NCBI GenBank assembly: GCA_020310875.1
Contig: MU260071.1
Span: 593,501-657,500, forward strand
Length of the DNA: 64,000 bases
Direction of reading: 5' to 3'
DNA from: Ceratopteris richardii
Lineage: Eukaryota; Streptophyta; Polypodiopsida; Polypodiales; Pteridaceae
Each line of letters starts with the position of its first letter. Positions within the stretch are counted from its first letter, which is position 1. Position numbers and translations under genes: made by a program. Positions 34,636-45,235 of this stretch are shown one piece after another. The notes beneath the pieces were generated by a model. The model was not told the DNA's origin, ran no database searches, and saw only the letters and a list, made by a program, of their open reading frames with translations.

Positions 34636-36552
34636 TCACTCCACAAAAGGAAGTAAGCCCAAAGCTTTGCGGAAAGCTTCAAACTTCTCCCTAGGCAGAG
34701 CCTTCGTGAAAAGGTCTGCAATGTTTTCCTGCGTGGGCACATATGCCAAGCTGATCTCCCCAGCAGAGAACCTCTCCCTGACATAGTGATAATGCACCTC
34801 AATGTGCTTAGTGCGAGCATGGAACACAGGGTTCCTCGCAACTGCCAATGCGCTCTGACTGTCAGTGAAGATGGTGGTGGCAGAAGACTGGCCAACACCC
34901 AAATCAGCCATAAGGCGTCTGAGCCACACACACTCAACAGTCGCTGTGAAAGCTGCCCTATACTCAGCCTCACAACTGGAAGTGGCCACAGTAGGCTGCT
35001 TCTTGCTCAACCAAGATATACATGAGCTACCAAGCATGAAGCAAAAACCACTGGTGGACACACGAGTGTCATAGCAACCAGCCCAATCTGAGTCAGAAAA
35101 AGCATGCAAATCTGGCGGTGGTGATCCCCCCTTGGGATAAAACAACCCAAGTAGCCGAGTACCACTCAAGTAGCGAAAGATGCGCTTAACCGCTTTCCAA
35201 TGCGTGACTCCTGGGCAATGCATAAACCTGCTCATCTGTGAGACAGCAAACTGAATATCTGGCCGAGTAATGCATAAGTAAATCAAGCATCCAACAGCCT
35301 GCTGATAGAGAACAGCATCAAATGCATCTCCAGCATCATGAAGACTCAATCGTAAACCTGTCTCCATAGGAGTGGCAATAGGCTTACAGTCTTCAAGGCC
35401 AAAACGCTGCAATAATGTGTCAATATATTTCGTTTGACACAAAGCCATTCCACCATCAACTTGCATAAACTGAATGCCCAAATAGTGATGCAAATGCCCC
35501 AAATCAGACATCTCAAATGAGGCATGCAAATCAGCCTTGAAATCAGCAATATGCTTTTCAAGAGGACCAGTGAGCAGCATGTCGTCTACATAGACAACAA
35601 TGATCAAAAGCACATCATTAGCACGCTTAACATATAAGGTGCTTTCAGTTGGACTGTTCTCAAAACCATGTGCAATCAGATAGGCATGTATCTTCTCATA
35701 CCAAGCACGTGGTGCTTGCTTTAAACCATATAACGCCTTCTTTAACCTGCACACCTGGTTTTCATGCCCTTTCTGCACAAAGCCACGGGGCTGAAAAACA
35801 TACACTTCTTCATGCAAGTCACCATTCAGAAATGCTGTTTTAATGTCCAACTGATGTAAATTCCAACCATGATGGGCTGCAAGTGCACAAATGCTCCGAA
35901 CAGTAGTCATACGGCATGTAGGTGCAAAGGTCTCATCAAAATCAATGCCTCTTTCCTGCGCATAACCCTTTGCAACAAGCCTAGCCTTATACCTGTCAAC
36001 TGTACCATCAGGTTTACGCTTCAGCTTGTATACCCACTTAGTGCCAATGGCCTTCTTGCCAGGAGGCAAGTCACATAAAGACCATGTACCATTCTTCATT
36101 ATAGCATCATATTCAGATTGCATAGCAGCCATCCAATTTTCTGAATTTTGTGCTTCATCAAAAGAAACAGGCTCATTCTCATCACAGAGACTAGATGCAG
36201 CCATAGCATAGCAATCTGATGCAAAGGAGGTACTATGAGAGCCTGAACGAGTACGATATGACAAAGGTGCATCTAATTTGCTGTCACGCAAAGTCTGCAC
36301 CAGCCATTTTGGCATAGTTTTTGCCTGTTCAATATCAGCTCTCTCATCAACAAGTGCATCATGTAAATCTGCATCAGAAATGGAATGATCTGCATCATCA
36401 TATGAAACCTGCAAAGGCTGAGAAGTTGCCTCATTAGGACCAGCACTAGCCTGTCCACCTGTAAAAAGAGGCATCAAAGTATCATACATGTCTTTGGAGC
36501 TAACAGATGTCTCCTTAGTACATGAAAGCAATGGCTGAATAGCATCTTCCAC
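34636..36552 (-). CDS. Copia RT-RNase H, element F
   Basis: A 638-codon open piece. RT spans about residues 130-400 (GTWSLCDLPPGKKAIGTKWV, RLVAKGYAQERGIDFDETFA, ALYGLKQAPRAWYEKIHAYL, YVDDMLLTGP). RNase H spans about 490-630 (SDSDWAGCYDTRVSTSGFCF, SSCEAEYRAAFTATVECVWL, TDSQSALAVARNPVFHART). It ends at the polypurine tract before the 3' LTR. All RT and RNase H signature blocks are present. Confidence 0.94.
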   Translation of the reverse strand: MEDAIQPLLSCTKETSVSSKDMYDTLMPLFTGGQASAGPNEATSQPLQVSYDDADHSISDADLHDALVDERADIEQAKTMPKWLVQTLRDSKLDAPLSYRTRSGSHSTSFASDCYAMAASSLCDENEPVSFDEAQNSENWMAAMQSEYDAIMKNGTWSLCDLPPGKKAIGTKWVYKLKRKPDGTVDRYKARLVAKGYAQERGIDFDETFAPTCRMTTVRSICALAAHHGWNLHQLDIKTAFLNGDLHEEVYVFQPRGFVQKGHENQVCRLKKALYGLKQAPRAWYEKIHAYLIAHGFENSPTESTLYVKRANDVLLIIVVYVDDMLLTGPLEKHIADFKADLHASFEMSDLGHLHHYLGIQFMQVDGGMALCQTKYIDTLLQRFGLEDCKPIATPMETGLRLSLHDAGDAFDAVLYQQAVGCLIYLCITRPDIQFAVSQMSRFMHCPGVTHWKAVKRIFRYLSGTRLLGLFYPKGGSPPPDLHAFSDSDWAGCYDTRVSTSGFCFMLGSSCISWLSKKQPTVATSSCEAEYRAAFTATVECVWLRRLMADLGVGQSSATTIFTDSQSALAVARNPVFHARTKHIEVHYHYVRERFSAGEISLAYVPTQENIADLFTKALPREKFEAFRKALGLLPFVE

Positions 36553-36588
36553 AAAGACAACATCACGGCTAACCAGAATGCGTTTAGT

Positions 36589-37233
36589 CTATGGATGATA
36601 CAGACGATAGCCTTTACTTTCAGAACTGTACCCAACAAAAATACATTTTACTGCCTTATCATCCAATTTTCTGCGATGTTGTTCAGGCACTAATGCATAT
36701 GCCAAACAACCAAAAACACGCAGATGAGCAACAGATGGCTTGCGGTCATGCCAAGCCTCATATGGAGTGATAGACTGCAACGCTTTGGTGGGACACCTGT
36801 TCAGTACATATGCTGCACACATGACAGCCTCAAGCCAGAAACTATGTGGTAAAGCCTGACTTTTGACCATGCACCTCGCCATCTCCATGAGTGACCTGTT
36901 CTTTCGTTCAGCAACTCCATTCTGTTGAGGTGTATACGGCACTGTACACTGGTGTTTTATCCCACGTTCAGCCAGAAATGCATTAAAATCTGAAGACATA
37001 TATTCCCCCCCTCGATCAGAACGGAGGGTGCCCATTTTACATGCTGACAGATTTTCAGCCAAAACCAAAAACTGTTTGAAGCACATGAACACTTCGGACT
37101 TTGCTTTGAGTGGGTATACCCATGCATGCCTGGAAAAATCATCAATGAAAGTCACGAAGTAAAGGTAATTTCCAAAAGAGGGTGTCTGCATAGGACCACA
37201 GACATCACTATGTACAAGCTGCAATTTCTGCAT
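36589..37233 (-). pseudogene. Copia integrase, element F
   Basis: The 214-codon open piece contains LVHSDVCGPMQTPSFGNYLY, VTFIDDFSRHAWVYPLKAKS, TLRSDRGGEYMSSDF and the TVPYTPQQNGVAERKNRSLM block with the core acidic residues (D,D,E), then the linker RVFGCLAYALVPEQHRRKL. It inserts the cDNA into host DNA. Confidence 0.93.
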
Positions 37234-37269
37234 AGCCCGAACTGAACCATCTTTTGGAAAGGAAGAACG

Positions 37270-38901
37270 CTACATTTTGCCCAAAATACAGCCTTCACAA
37301 ACATGTTTTCCAGGTGCCTCAAGTTTGGGCAAAGAAGACACCATTTCAGATTTCTGCAAGCGTAACAAACTAGCAAAATTCAGATGACCAAAGCGTGCAT
37401 GCCAAAGCTTTGCATCTGACATAGCCTGAGAATCATGAACTGCACATGCCGAATCATTCACAGATCTTTCATAGTCTATGAGCTTATACAGCCCACGACA
37501 TAAAATGCCAGAAGCAATAATCACATCGCCATTTGAGAGATCATGGACTGTACACCTGTCATCAACGAATTTCACAACCAAGCCAATCTTGACTAATGCA
37601 GAAACTGATAACAGGTTCTTTTTGATCCCTGGCACAAATAAAGCATCTGACAAAGTGAAAGAACTACCATCAGCAGTAGTCAAAATGATCTTACCAACTC
37701 CCATAACAGGATAAGAGGAGTTATTGGCGCATGTGACAGTATTCCTTGTAGGGGCAGGCTCGAGTGAAGAGAAGAAACTGCGCTGCGAGGTAATATGTTT
37801 GGTCGCCCCACTGTCAAAGTACCAAACATCTGAGTCTACTGTAGACATGCACTGATCATGAGAAGATGGGTCAAAACTGCAGACAGTAGTAAACGCCCAT
37901 TCTTCTTCCTGCACAAGATTTGCAGACTCTGTTTTTGGTGTTGAGGCCTCTGCAACAACCATTCTAGCCTCTTTCTTCTTTGCCTCTTTAGCAGCCAGTT
38001 TTGGACAGTTCTTTATAATATGATCATTTCCTTTACAGTACTTGCAGAACAATTTCTGCTTTTCTGATTTCTTCTCATCTTTATCCTGGTTCTTCGATTG
38101 TGCAGCATTTGCAGATTTCTGCTTACTAGTAGAAGAGCTCCATTTTCCTTTGCCCTTCTGACTAGCCAGGAAAGCTTGATCTGCAACACGCATAATGGAC
38201 CTGTTCTGCCTGGACTGATCTTCCTGCAACAGAACAGAGACTAATTCCTCAAATGACAAGGCATTCGGATTGCCTTTCATCATCAATCGAAGAGTAGAGG
38301 CAAAACTCTGATATGAATCAGGAAGGCCATTCAGAACGGTCTGCACAAGTGAGCTATCTGGTATAACCTCATCAGCAGAAATCAATTGTTCCTTCAGGTC
38401 TTTTATCTTTGTAAGAAAACTGTCCATAGAATCACCTTCATTCATGTGCTCACTCTCCAACTGTTTTCGGAGGTAAGCAACACGAGCCTCATTCCTAGCC
38501 TGGTACAAAGTGGTAAGTGTATCCCAAGCATCCTTTGCTGTTCTGCAAGAGCGAATGTGAGGGATAATGGCACGTTTGACAGACAAAGCTATCAATGCAT
38601 GTGCCTGGGCATCTCTGCCATCCCAACGAATCTGCTCTACAGTAGGTGCAACAGAAACAGCAGCACGAACAGGAATCTGCGGAATATCATCTTCGACACC
38701 ATCTTCATCAGCTCCAACACCTGTATTTGCAGTACCTGTCGTTACAGGTGTAACAGGACGTCTTTCAACACCCTGCACAATGTTCCACAATCCTTTTGCA
38801 ACCAGTACATGTCGCATCATATAAGCCCATAATGGGTAGTTGGTACCATCCAACTTATCCTCAACAGCCAACATACGGAATACATCACTGCTTTCAGCCA
38901 T
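37270..38901 (-). CDS. Copia gag-protease-pre-integrase, element F
   Basis: A 543-codon open frame starting MAESSDVFRMLAVEDKLDGT in a GCCATGG context. The order is: capsid-like N-terminal 250 residues (WDTLTTLYQARNEARVAYLR, LNGLPDSYQSFASTL), a Lys/Ser-rich linker, a zinc knuckle CKYCKGNDHIIKNC near residue 290, the retropepsin motif WYFDSGATKHIT near residue 370, the protease core (VMGVGKIILTTADGSSFTL), and the pre-integrase zinc segment LWHARFGHLNFASLLRLQKS to CEGCILGKM. It encodes the particle protein and the enzyme that matures it. The downstream pol part lies in neighbouring frames. Confidence 0.93.
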   Translation of the reverse strand: MAESSDVFRMLAVEDKLDGTNYPLWAYMMRHVLVAKGLWNIVQGVERRPVTPVTTGTANTGVGADEDGVEDDIPQIPVRAAVSVAPTVEQIRWDGRDAQAHALIALSVKRAIIPHIRSCRTAKDAWDTLTTLYQARNEARVAYLRKQLESEHMNEGDSMDSFLTKIKDLKEQLISADEVIPDSSLVQTVLNGLPDSYQSFASTLRLMMKGNPNALSFEELVSVLLQEDQSRQNRSIMRVADQAFLASQKGKGKWSSSTSKQKSANAAQSKNQDKDEKKSEKQKLFCKYCKGNDHIIKNCPKLAAKEAKKKEARMVVAEASTPKTESANLVQEEEWAFTTVCSFDPSSHDQCMSTVDSDVWYFDSGATKHITSQRSFFSSLEPAPTRNTVTCANNSSYPVMGVGKIILTTADGSSFTLSDALFVPGIKKNLLSVSALVKIGLVVKFVDDRCTVHDLSNGDVIIASGILCRGLYKLIDYERSVNDSACAVHDSQAMSDAKLWHARFGHLNFASLLRLQKSEMVSSLPKLEAPGKHVCEGCILGKM

Positions 38902-39242
38902 GGCCGGTGACTAAAATACCTTGATGCAGAAAATTGACTGTATCTCAAAAAGTTGAACGGAACTGCCCAGACGAGTTCTGCTAGACCTGTAGCAGACTTC
39001 GAGACGCTTAAACTGGCAAACAGAAACTGGTATATACCTTTGGCACAAAAGGACGAAATAGCCTGCACAAGCGCTGCGATAGTGCGTTCGGAGGCCGAAA
39101 CGAGCTCAGATCGCGATTTCGGCACCACAAAGCGAAGTTGTTTTGATCTAGGAAACACCCTGAGTATGCTCACCAAATTTCATGCGAATCTGAGACTGCA
39201 AACGGAGGAGTGTCGACGGCGCCCTAGAAGAAGCAACGACCT

Positions 39243-39254
39243 GCTCTGATACCA
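39243..39254 (-). promoter_or_regulatory. primer-binding site of element F
   Basis: TGGTATCAGAGC on the minus strand, complementary to initiator-Met tRNA. Confidence 0.92.
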
Positions 39255-39256
39255 AT

Positions 39257-39486
39257 TGTTGGAGTTAGACGTCTGCGGAAGCACGCGAACAGCACAAGGA
39301 AGAAGAAGAAGCTTGGAGCACAACACACAAGACTTAATGTATTACTAGAGAATGTACAAAGATAAGTAGCCCATTAGGGCAATAGGTGTATATACAAGCC
39401 GGGGGAAAAAAACCTCCTAAAGAGGGAAAAAAGTGCCCCGGCGGTCCTAGAGTGTTCACACACATCACTACCTAAATATATCAACA
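39257..39486 (-). repeat. 5' LTR of element F
   Basis: TG...CA bounded, 230 bp, with TSD CATGC on its outer side and the primer site two bases inside. It is expected to drive element transcription leftward. Confidence 0.95.
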
Positions 39487-39491
39487 CATGC

Positions 39492-40753
39492 CAAACAACC
39501 AAAAACACGCAGATGAGCAATAGATGGCTTGCGGTCATGCCAAGCCTCATATGGAGTGATAGACTGCAGCACTTTAGTGGGACACCTGTTCAGTACATAT
39601 GCTGCACACATGACAGCCTCAAGCCAGAAACTATGTGGTAAATCCTGACTCTTGACCATGCACCTCGCCATCTCCATGAGTGACCTGTTCTTTCGTTCAG
39701 CAACTCCATTTTGTTGAGGTGTATACGGCACTGTACACTGGTGTTTTATCCCACGTTCAGCCAGAAATGCATTAAAGTCAGAAGACATATATTCCCCCCC
39801 TCGATCAGAACGGAGGGTGCCCATTTTACATGCTGACAGATTTTCAGCCAAAACCAAAAACTGTTTAAAGCACATGAACACTTCGCACTTTGCTTTGAGT
39901 GGATATACCCATGCATGCCTGGAAAAATCATCAATGAAAGTCACGAAGTAAAGGTAATTCCCAAAAGAGGGTGTCTGCATAGGACCACAGACATCACTAT
40001 GTACAAGTTGCAATTTCTGCGTAGCCCAAACTGAACCATCTTTTGGAAAGGAGGAACGCTGCATTTTGCCCAAAATACAGCCTTCACATACATGTTTTCC
40101 AGGTGCCTCAAGCTTGGGCAAAGAAGACACCATATCAGATTTCTGCAGGCGTAGAAAACTAGCAAAATTCACATGACCAAAGCATGCATGCCAAAGCTTT
40201 GCATCTGACATAGCCTGAGAATCATGAACTCTGCACATGCCGAATCATTCACAGATCTTTCATAGTCTATGAGCTTATACAGCCCACGACATAAAATGCC
40301 AGAAGCAATAATCACATCGCCATTTGATAGATCATGAACTGTACACCTGTCATCAACGAATTTCGCAACCAAGCCAATCTTGGCTAATGCAAAAACTGAT
40401 AATAGATTCTTCTTGATCCCTGGCACAAATAAGGCATCTAACAAGGTGAAAGAACTACCATCAGCAGTAGTCAGAATGATCTTACCAACTTCCATAAAAG
40501 GATAAGAGGAGTTGTTGGCGCATGTGACAGTATTCCCTATAGGGGCAGGCTCGAGTGAAGAGAAGAAACTGCACTGCGAGGTAATATGTTTGGTCACAGC
40601 ACTATCAAAGTACCAAACATCTGAGTCCACTACAGACATGCACTGCTCATGAGAAGATGGGTCAAAACTGCAAACAGTAGTAAACGCCCATTCTTCTTCC
40701 TGCACAAGATTAGCAGACTCTATTTTTGGTGTAGAGGCTTCTGCAACAACCAT
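39492..40753 (-). pseudogene. Copia protease-integrase part, element E
   Basis: The open pieces 40169-40753 and 39492-40238 hold the protease motif region, the pre-integrase CEGCILGKMQRSSFPKDGSV block, and the integrase core with HSDVCGPMQTPSFGNYLYF, SDRGGEYMSSDF and TVPYTPQQNGVAERKNRSLM. The frame runs into nested element F at the low edge. Confidence 0.9.
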
Positions 40754-41692
40754 TCAAGTCTCCTTTTTCTTTGCCTCTTTTGCAGCCAGTTTTGGACAGT
40801 TCTTTATGATATGATCATTCCCTTTACAGTACTTGCAAAACAATTTTTGCTTTTCTGATTTCTTCTCATCTTTATCCTGGTTCTTTGAATGTGCAACATT
40901 TGCAGATTTTTGCTTACTAGTAGAAGAGCTCCATTTTCCTTTGCCCTTCTGACTAGCCAAGAAAGCTTGATCTGCAACACGCATAATGGACCTGTTCTGC
41001 CTGGACTGATCTTCCTCCAACAGAACATAGACTAACTCCTCAAATGATTAGGCATTCGGATTGCCTTTCATCATCAACCGAAGAGTAGAAGCAAAACTCT
41101 GATATGAATCAGGAAGACCATTCAGAACGGTCTGCACAAGTGAGCTATCTAGTATAACCTCATCAGCAGAAATCAACTGTTCCTTCAAATCTTTGATCTT
41201 CGTTAGGAAACTGTCCATAGAATCACCTTCATTCATGTGCTCACTCTCCAACTGTTTTCGGAGGTAAGCAACACGAGCCTCATTCCTAGCTTGGTACAAT
41301 GTGGTAAGTGTATCCCAAGCATCCCTAGCTATTCTGCAAGAGCGAATATGAGGAATAATGGCACGTTTGACAGACAAAGCTATCAATGCATGTGCCTGGG
41401 CATCTCTGCCATCCCAACGAATTTGCTATGCAGTAGGTGCAACAGAAACAGTAGCACGAACAGGAATCTGCAGAATATCATCTTCGACACCATCTTCATC
41501 AGCTCCAGCACCTGTATTTGCAGTACCTGTCGTTACAAATGTAACAGGACGTCTTTCAACACCCTGCACAATGTTCCACAATTCTTTTGCAACCAAAACA
41601 TGTCGCATCATATAAGCCCATAATGGGTAGTTGGTACCATCCAACTTATCCTCAACAGCCAACATACGGAATACATCACTGCTTTCAGCCAT
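40754..41692 (-). pseudogene. Copia gag, element E
   Basis: It opens MAESSDVFRMLAVEDKLDGT and carries the capsid blocks YLRKQLESEHMNEGDSMDSF and LNGLPDSYQSFASTLRLMMK. The nucleocapsid knuckle CKYCKGNDHIIKNC (CX2CX4HX4C) lies at about 40790-40840. It is spread over several open pieces; broken. Confidence 0.9.
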
Positions 41693-41948
41693 GGCCGGTG
41701 ACTAAAATACCTTGATGCAGAAAATTGACTGTATCTCAAAAAGTTGAACAAAACTGCCCAGACGAGTTCTTCTAGACTTGTAGCAGACTTCGAGACGCTT
41801 AGATTGGCGAACAGAAACTGGTATATACCTTTGGCACGAAAAGATGAAATAGCCTGCACAAGCACTGCGATTCGTGCGATTCTGAGATTGCAAACGGAGG
41901 AGTGTCGACGGCACCCTAGATGAAGCGACGACCTGCTCTGATACCAAT

Positions 41949-42178
41949 TGTTGGAGTTAGATGTCTGCAGGAGCACGCGAATAGCACAAGGAAGAAGAAG
42001 AAGCTTGGAGCACAAACACACAATACTGAATGTATTACTAGAGAATGTACAAAGATAAGTAGCCCAATAGGGCAATAGGCGTATATACAAGCCGGGGGAA
42101 AAAACCTCCTAAAGATGGAAAAAAGTGCCCCGACGGTCCTAGTATGTTCACACACATCACTACCTAAATATATCAACA
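41949..42178 (-). repeat. 5' LTR of element E
   Basis: Same family LTR in the same orientation, preceded inside by the primer site TGGTATCAGAGC (minus, 41935-41946) and flanked outside by TSD CTACT. Confidence 0.93.
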
Positions 42179-42231
42179 CTACTCCCCCGGACTTTAACCT
42201 TGTACAATTGCAATTTCAATGCACCTGCAAC
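42179..42231 (-). mobile_element. poly(A) retroposon fragment, 5' side and second target duplication
   Basis: This continues the retroposon on the far side of Copia E: the TSD CTACT of E, about 34 bases of retroposon body, and then the second copy of AATGCACCTGCAAC, after which Gypsy D RT resumes (TTTCCAGAGGCTCACG). Confidence 0.78.
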
Positions 42232-42868
42232 TTTCCAGAGGCTCACGTGTCATGTCTTTAAAGATTTCTTGCAAAAGAGCTTAGAAGTATATGTGGATGA
42301 TTTATGTGCCCGTTCCTAAGAAAGAAGGTACCACATCCTTGAGCTCAGACAAATCTTCAGCAAGTGTAGAGAATATCGAGTTTGTCTGAACCTAGAAAAA
42401 TGTGTGTTCATGGTACGACAAGGTAAGATCTTAGGTCATATTGTTTCAAGGAACGAAATATCAATAGATGAGGATAAAGCAAGAGTTATCGCAGAGTTGC
42501 CAAGGCCAATGAATGTTAAAGAGGTACAAGCCTTTATGGGCCATTGTGGATATTATCGCAGGTTTATCCACATGTATGCGATCATAGTTAAACATCTTTA
42601 CGTTCTCTTGACAAGTTTTGAGTGGAACAACGAATGCAAAAGTTCCTTCAATGGGCTAAAGAGACATTTGTGCACAACACCAATATTTTCCACTCTTGAT
42701 TGGAACAAACAATTCCATGTCCATGTAAATGCATCCAATTATGCAATCGGATGTGTGCTAACACAATGCACAGGTGAAGGAAATCTAGATTTGCCTATAG
42801 CATATGCTTATAGATAGCTAAATGCAATTGAACAAAACTATACAACAACCGAAAGAGAAGGCTTAGGC
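42218..42868 (+). pseudogene. Gypsy RT C-terminal part and RNase H start, element D
   Basis: RT resumes after the insertions with TFQRLTCHVFKDF-like and YVDDLC-like readings. Then comes the open piece 42404-42817: FMVRQGKILGHIVSRNEIS, PRPMNVKEVQAFMGHCGYYR and DWNKQFHVHVNASNYAIGC, the RT thumb/connection and the start of RNase H. Confidence 0.82.
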
Positions 42869-43240
42869 ATGGTATATGCCGTGAAGAAGTTTAGACACTA
42901 TCTATTGGCCAAAAAGTTCAATTTTAGTGATCATCAAGCTTTATTATATTTGGCCAATAAACCTTGCAATACAGGACCCTTAGTAAGATGGTTCCTCTTA
43001 CTAATGGAATATGACTTTGAAGTGGTTGTTAGGAAAGGTTGGACCCACCTGAGGGCTGATCACCTTTCTCGCATCACTTCCAGAGAGTCACCACAAGAAG
43101 TGTCTAATGAATTGCCTGATGCTTATCTGTTCAATTTAGAAATTGTTCCTAAATGGGAAAATAGGTTGGTACTTGTCCTAACCTTCAGACCCGCAAATAA
43201 GAATGTGAAAACAAACAAAGATGAAATTGTAAAATCATAA
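42869..43240 (+). pseudogene. Gypsy RNase H, element D
   Basis: The reading MVYAVKKFRHYLLAKKFNF, followed by DHQALLYLANKPCNTGPLVR and YDFEVVVRKGWTHLRADHLS, matches the RNase H C-terminal half in J. Confidence 0.82.
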
Positions 43241-43249
43241 AAATATCAG

Positions 43250-44257
43250 ATGTTGGCAGGAAGTATGTACAAACAAGATACAGATGGTGTACTAGCTTTT
43301 TGTGTTGAGAAGGATGAACATAGTAGTTGGTTGCAACAATCCCATGAAGGACTGCTAGGAAATCACTATTCTAAACAACAAACATTGGAAAACCTAAAAC
43401 GTTTAGGAGTGTATTGGCCTAGTATGAACAAAGAAATACATGAGTGGATTAAGAATTGTCCAATGTGCAAGGAGAGACCCCCAGTGGAGCATGCTACACT
43501 TTATCATGTGTCATTAATTCCATAATGGAGTGCTCCATTGGTAGAATTTACGAGATCGAGAACACTACCCAACGAGGCTAGTCTAGCAAGGAAATGAAGC
43601 ATGGAGCAAGAGGCTTATGACTATGCCTTAATAGGAGACAATCTATATTGAAGAGGCAAAGATGGTTACTTAAGATTGTGCATTCATGAGTCAGACTATT
43701 TGAAAACCTTAGAAACTACACATAATGGTGTTGCACGTGGATACTTCGGACCTGACCGAGTAGTTAAGACCATTCTATTCTCAGGACTTTGGTGGCCCAC
43801 TCTTCATATGGATGCAGATACCTATGTGAAGAAATGTGATACATGCCAACATGCACAGTATTTGATAAGAAAAGATGAGATGCCTTTAAGGCCAATGATG
43901 GGAGGACGTGCATTCTCAAAGTGGGGTATAGACTTTGTAGGTCCTATTAACCCCCCAGCTAGAAACTCCCATGTAGAGTACATTATTGTAGCCACAAATT
44001 ACCTTACAAAGTGGGTAGAAGTAAAAGCCACTACAAAGAACGATGCTCAAATGATGGCTAAGGTTTTATTCGAGAATGTGTTCACTAGATACGGGATACC
44101 AATAGAGTTAGTAAGTGATAGAGGTATGCACTTCTTGAACGAAATCATTGAAAACCTTCTCCAAGAATTCTTAGTCATACATAAGAAGTCTGCCCCTATC
44201 ATCCACAAGATAACAAACAAGCTAAGAGCACAAATAAAATACTATGTAATGTATTGA
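43250..44257 (+). pseudogene. Gypsy integrase, element D
   Basis: The open piece 43250-43525 holds a first His/Cys zinc-like segment (NHYSKQQTLENLKRLGVYWP, NCPMCKERPP). The piece 43676-44257 holds a second one (GYFGPDRVVKTILFSGLWWP, CDTCQHAQ) and the catalytic core (FSKWGIDFVGPINPPARNSH, ELVSDRGMHFLNEIIENLLQ). Two consecutive zinc-binding-like segments before the core are also present in J. Broken. Confidence 0.82.
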
Positions 44258-44820
44258 CCAAACTTGTAGTACTCCATGCCACCCCATTTCAGATGGACTT
44301 TGGACAAAATGTTGTGTTACCATTAGACTTCTTGATCCCGACTTTAAAAGTAGCACAAGAGCACGAGTGGAATGGACACTAGTTGTCATCCTAGATATTT
44401 GATCTAGAATGCTTAGGTGAGACTAGGTTGCAAGCACCAACAAGCATCTACTCTGCAAAGAAAAGACAAAAGGCATACTTTGATGCACACATCAAGGATA
44501 AAGGATTGAAAGAGGGAGACCTAGCGTTGGTTTATACACTAAAGCAACATGCCCATAAATTGGAAAAACGAGGATATGGACCTATGATCATCAATAGAAT
44601 TTCCACTAGCGGTGCATTTCAATTGGCCACTCTAGAAGGTGACATCTTGCCAAGCGATATTAGTGGATGTCGCATCAAGCTATATCAAGAATTTCTTATA
44701 GAGGATGTGCTAAAGAGACTCAATATTGCTAAGAAGCAAAAAGAAGAAGAGTTAAGGGTTAGAGAAGAAGCACAAGTAGAGGCCATAGAGCGCACAAGTA
44801 GAGGCCAGAGAGCACATTAG
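44258..44820 (+). pseudogene. Gypsy integrase C-terminal segment, element D
   Basis: This includes the core end (DFGQNVVLPLDFLIPT-like reading at about 44300-44345) and the open piece 44428-44820: AYFDAHIKDKGLKEGDLALV, LEKRGYGPMIINRISTSGAF, LEGDILPSDISGCRIKLYQE, then a Glu/Arg-rich tail. No chromodomain is seen. Confidence 0.75.
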
Positions 44821-45235
44821 AAGAAATAAGTTAAAGCGACTAGGCCTAGATGACAGTCTCGATGCCCCAAGATATCGCATGGGCATGTGTCAAACATCAG
44901 GTGCAATTGCTTCTCGAATAATCGACCGACGTCCTTTTGTAACCATAGAGGTAGGACAAGGACAGAGTGTAAGGACTGTGAGAGCCTTGATTGACTCAAG
45001 TGCAACAACTAGTGCAGTTAGACTCTCATACTACCAAAATCTACAATTGAACATCAATCCCATAGAAGCCTATCTCATAGGGTTGGGAGGTGTGGAAACC
45101 CCTTGTTTGGGTGAGATGGAGCTTCCCATCTACATTCAAGATGTCCCAATGATAGTCAAAATGCTAGTGTGTCAAGATGAGGACCTTACGGAACCACTTG
45201 TCTTAGGCCAAGATTGGATTTATGACCAGCAGTAA
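44821..45235 (+). pseudogene. second retropepsin-like domain (PR2), element D
   Basis: The open piece 44879-45235 carries RIIDRRPFVTIEVGQGQSVR, an ALIDSSATTSAVRLSYYQN block at the active-site position, EAYLIGLGGVETPCLGEMEL, and EPLVLGQDWIYDQ. The last is the LGxDW motif common in RVP_2-type retropepsins but absent from PR1 of the same element, which ends GRPFL. It lies after integrase. It matches the J protein closely and the H remnant more loosely. The role is unknown. Confidence 0.8.

Larger units (their letters stand above)
34332..39486 (-). mobile_element. Copia element F, youngest copy
   Basis: A minus-strand Copia of 5155 bp nested in E. It has LTRs 34332-34561 and 39257-39486, a perfect TSD CATGC (34327-34331 and 39487-39491), a primer site and a polypurine tract. 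The two LTRs differ at about 1 of 230 sites by eye, so this is the most recent insertion in the window. The coding region looks close to whole, with about two breaks. It is the best local reference for the family. Confidence 0.96.
31967..42178 (-). mobile_element. Copia element E (host of F)
   Basis: A minus-strand copy of the 230-bp-LTR Copia family. It has LTRs 31967-32197 and 41949-42178, a perfect TSD CTACT (31962-31966 and 42179-42183) and a primer site at 41935-41946. Without nested copy F it is about 5.05 kb. Gag (41692 downwards), protease and integrase lie right of F; the integrase end, RT and RNase H lie left of it. The LTRs differ at about 6-7 sites. It is broken in several places and older than F, as the nesting requires. 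Confidence 0.95.
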
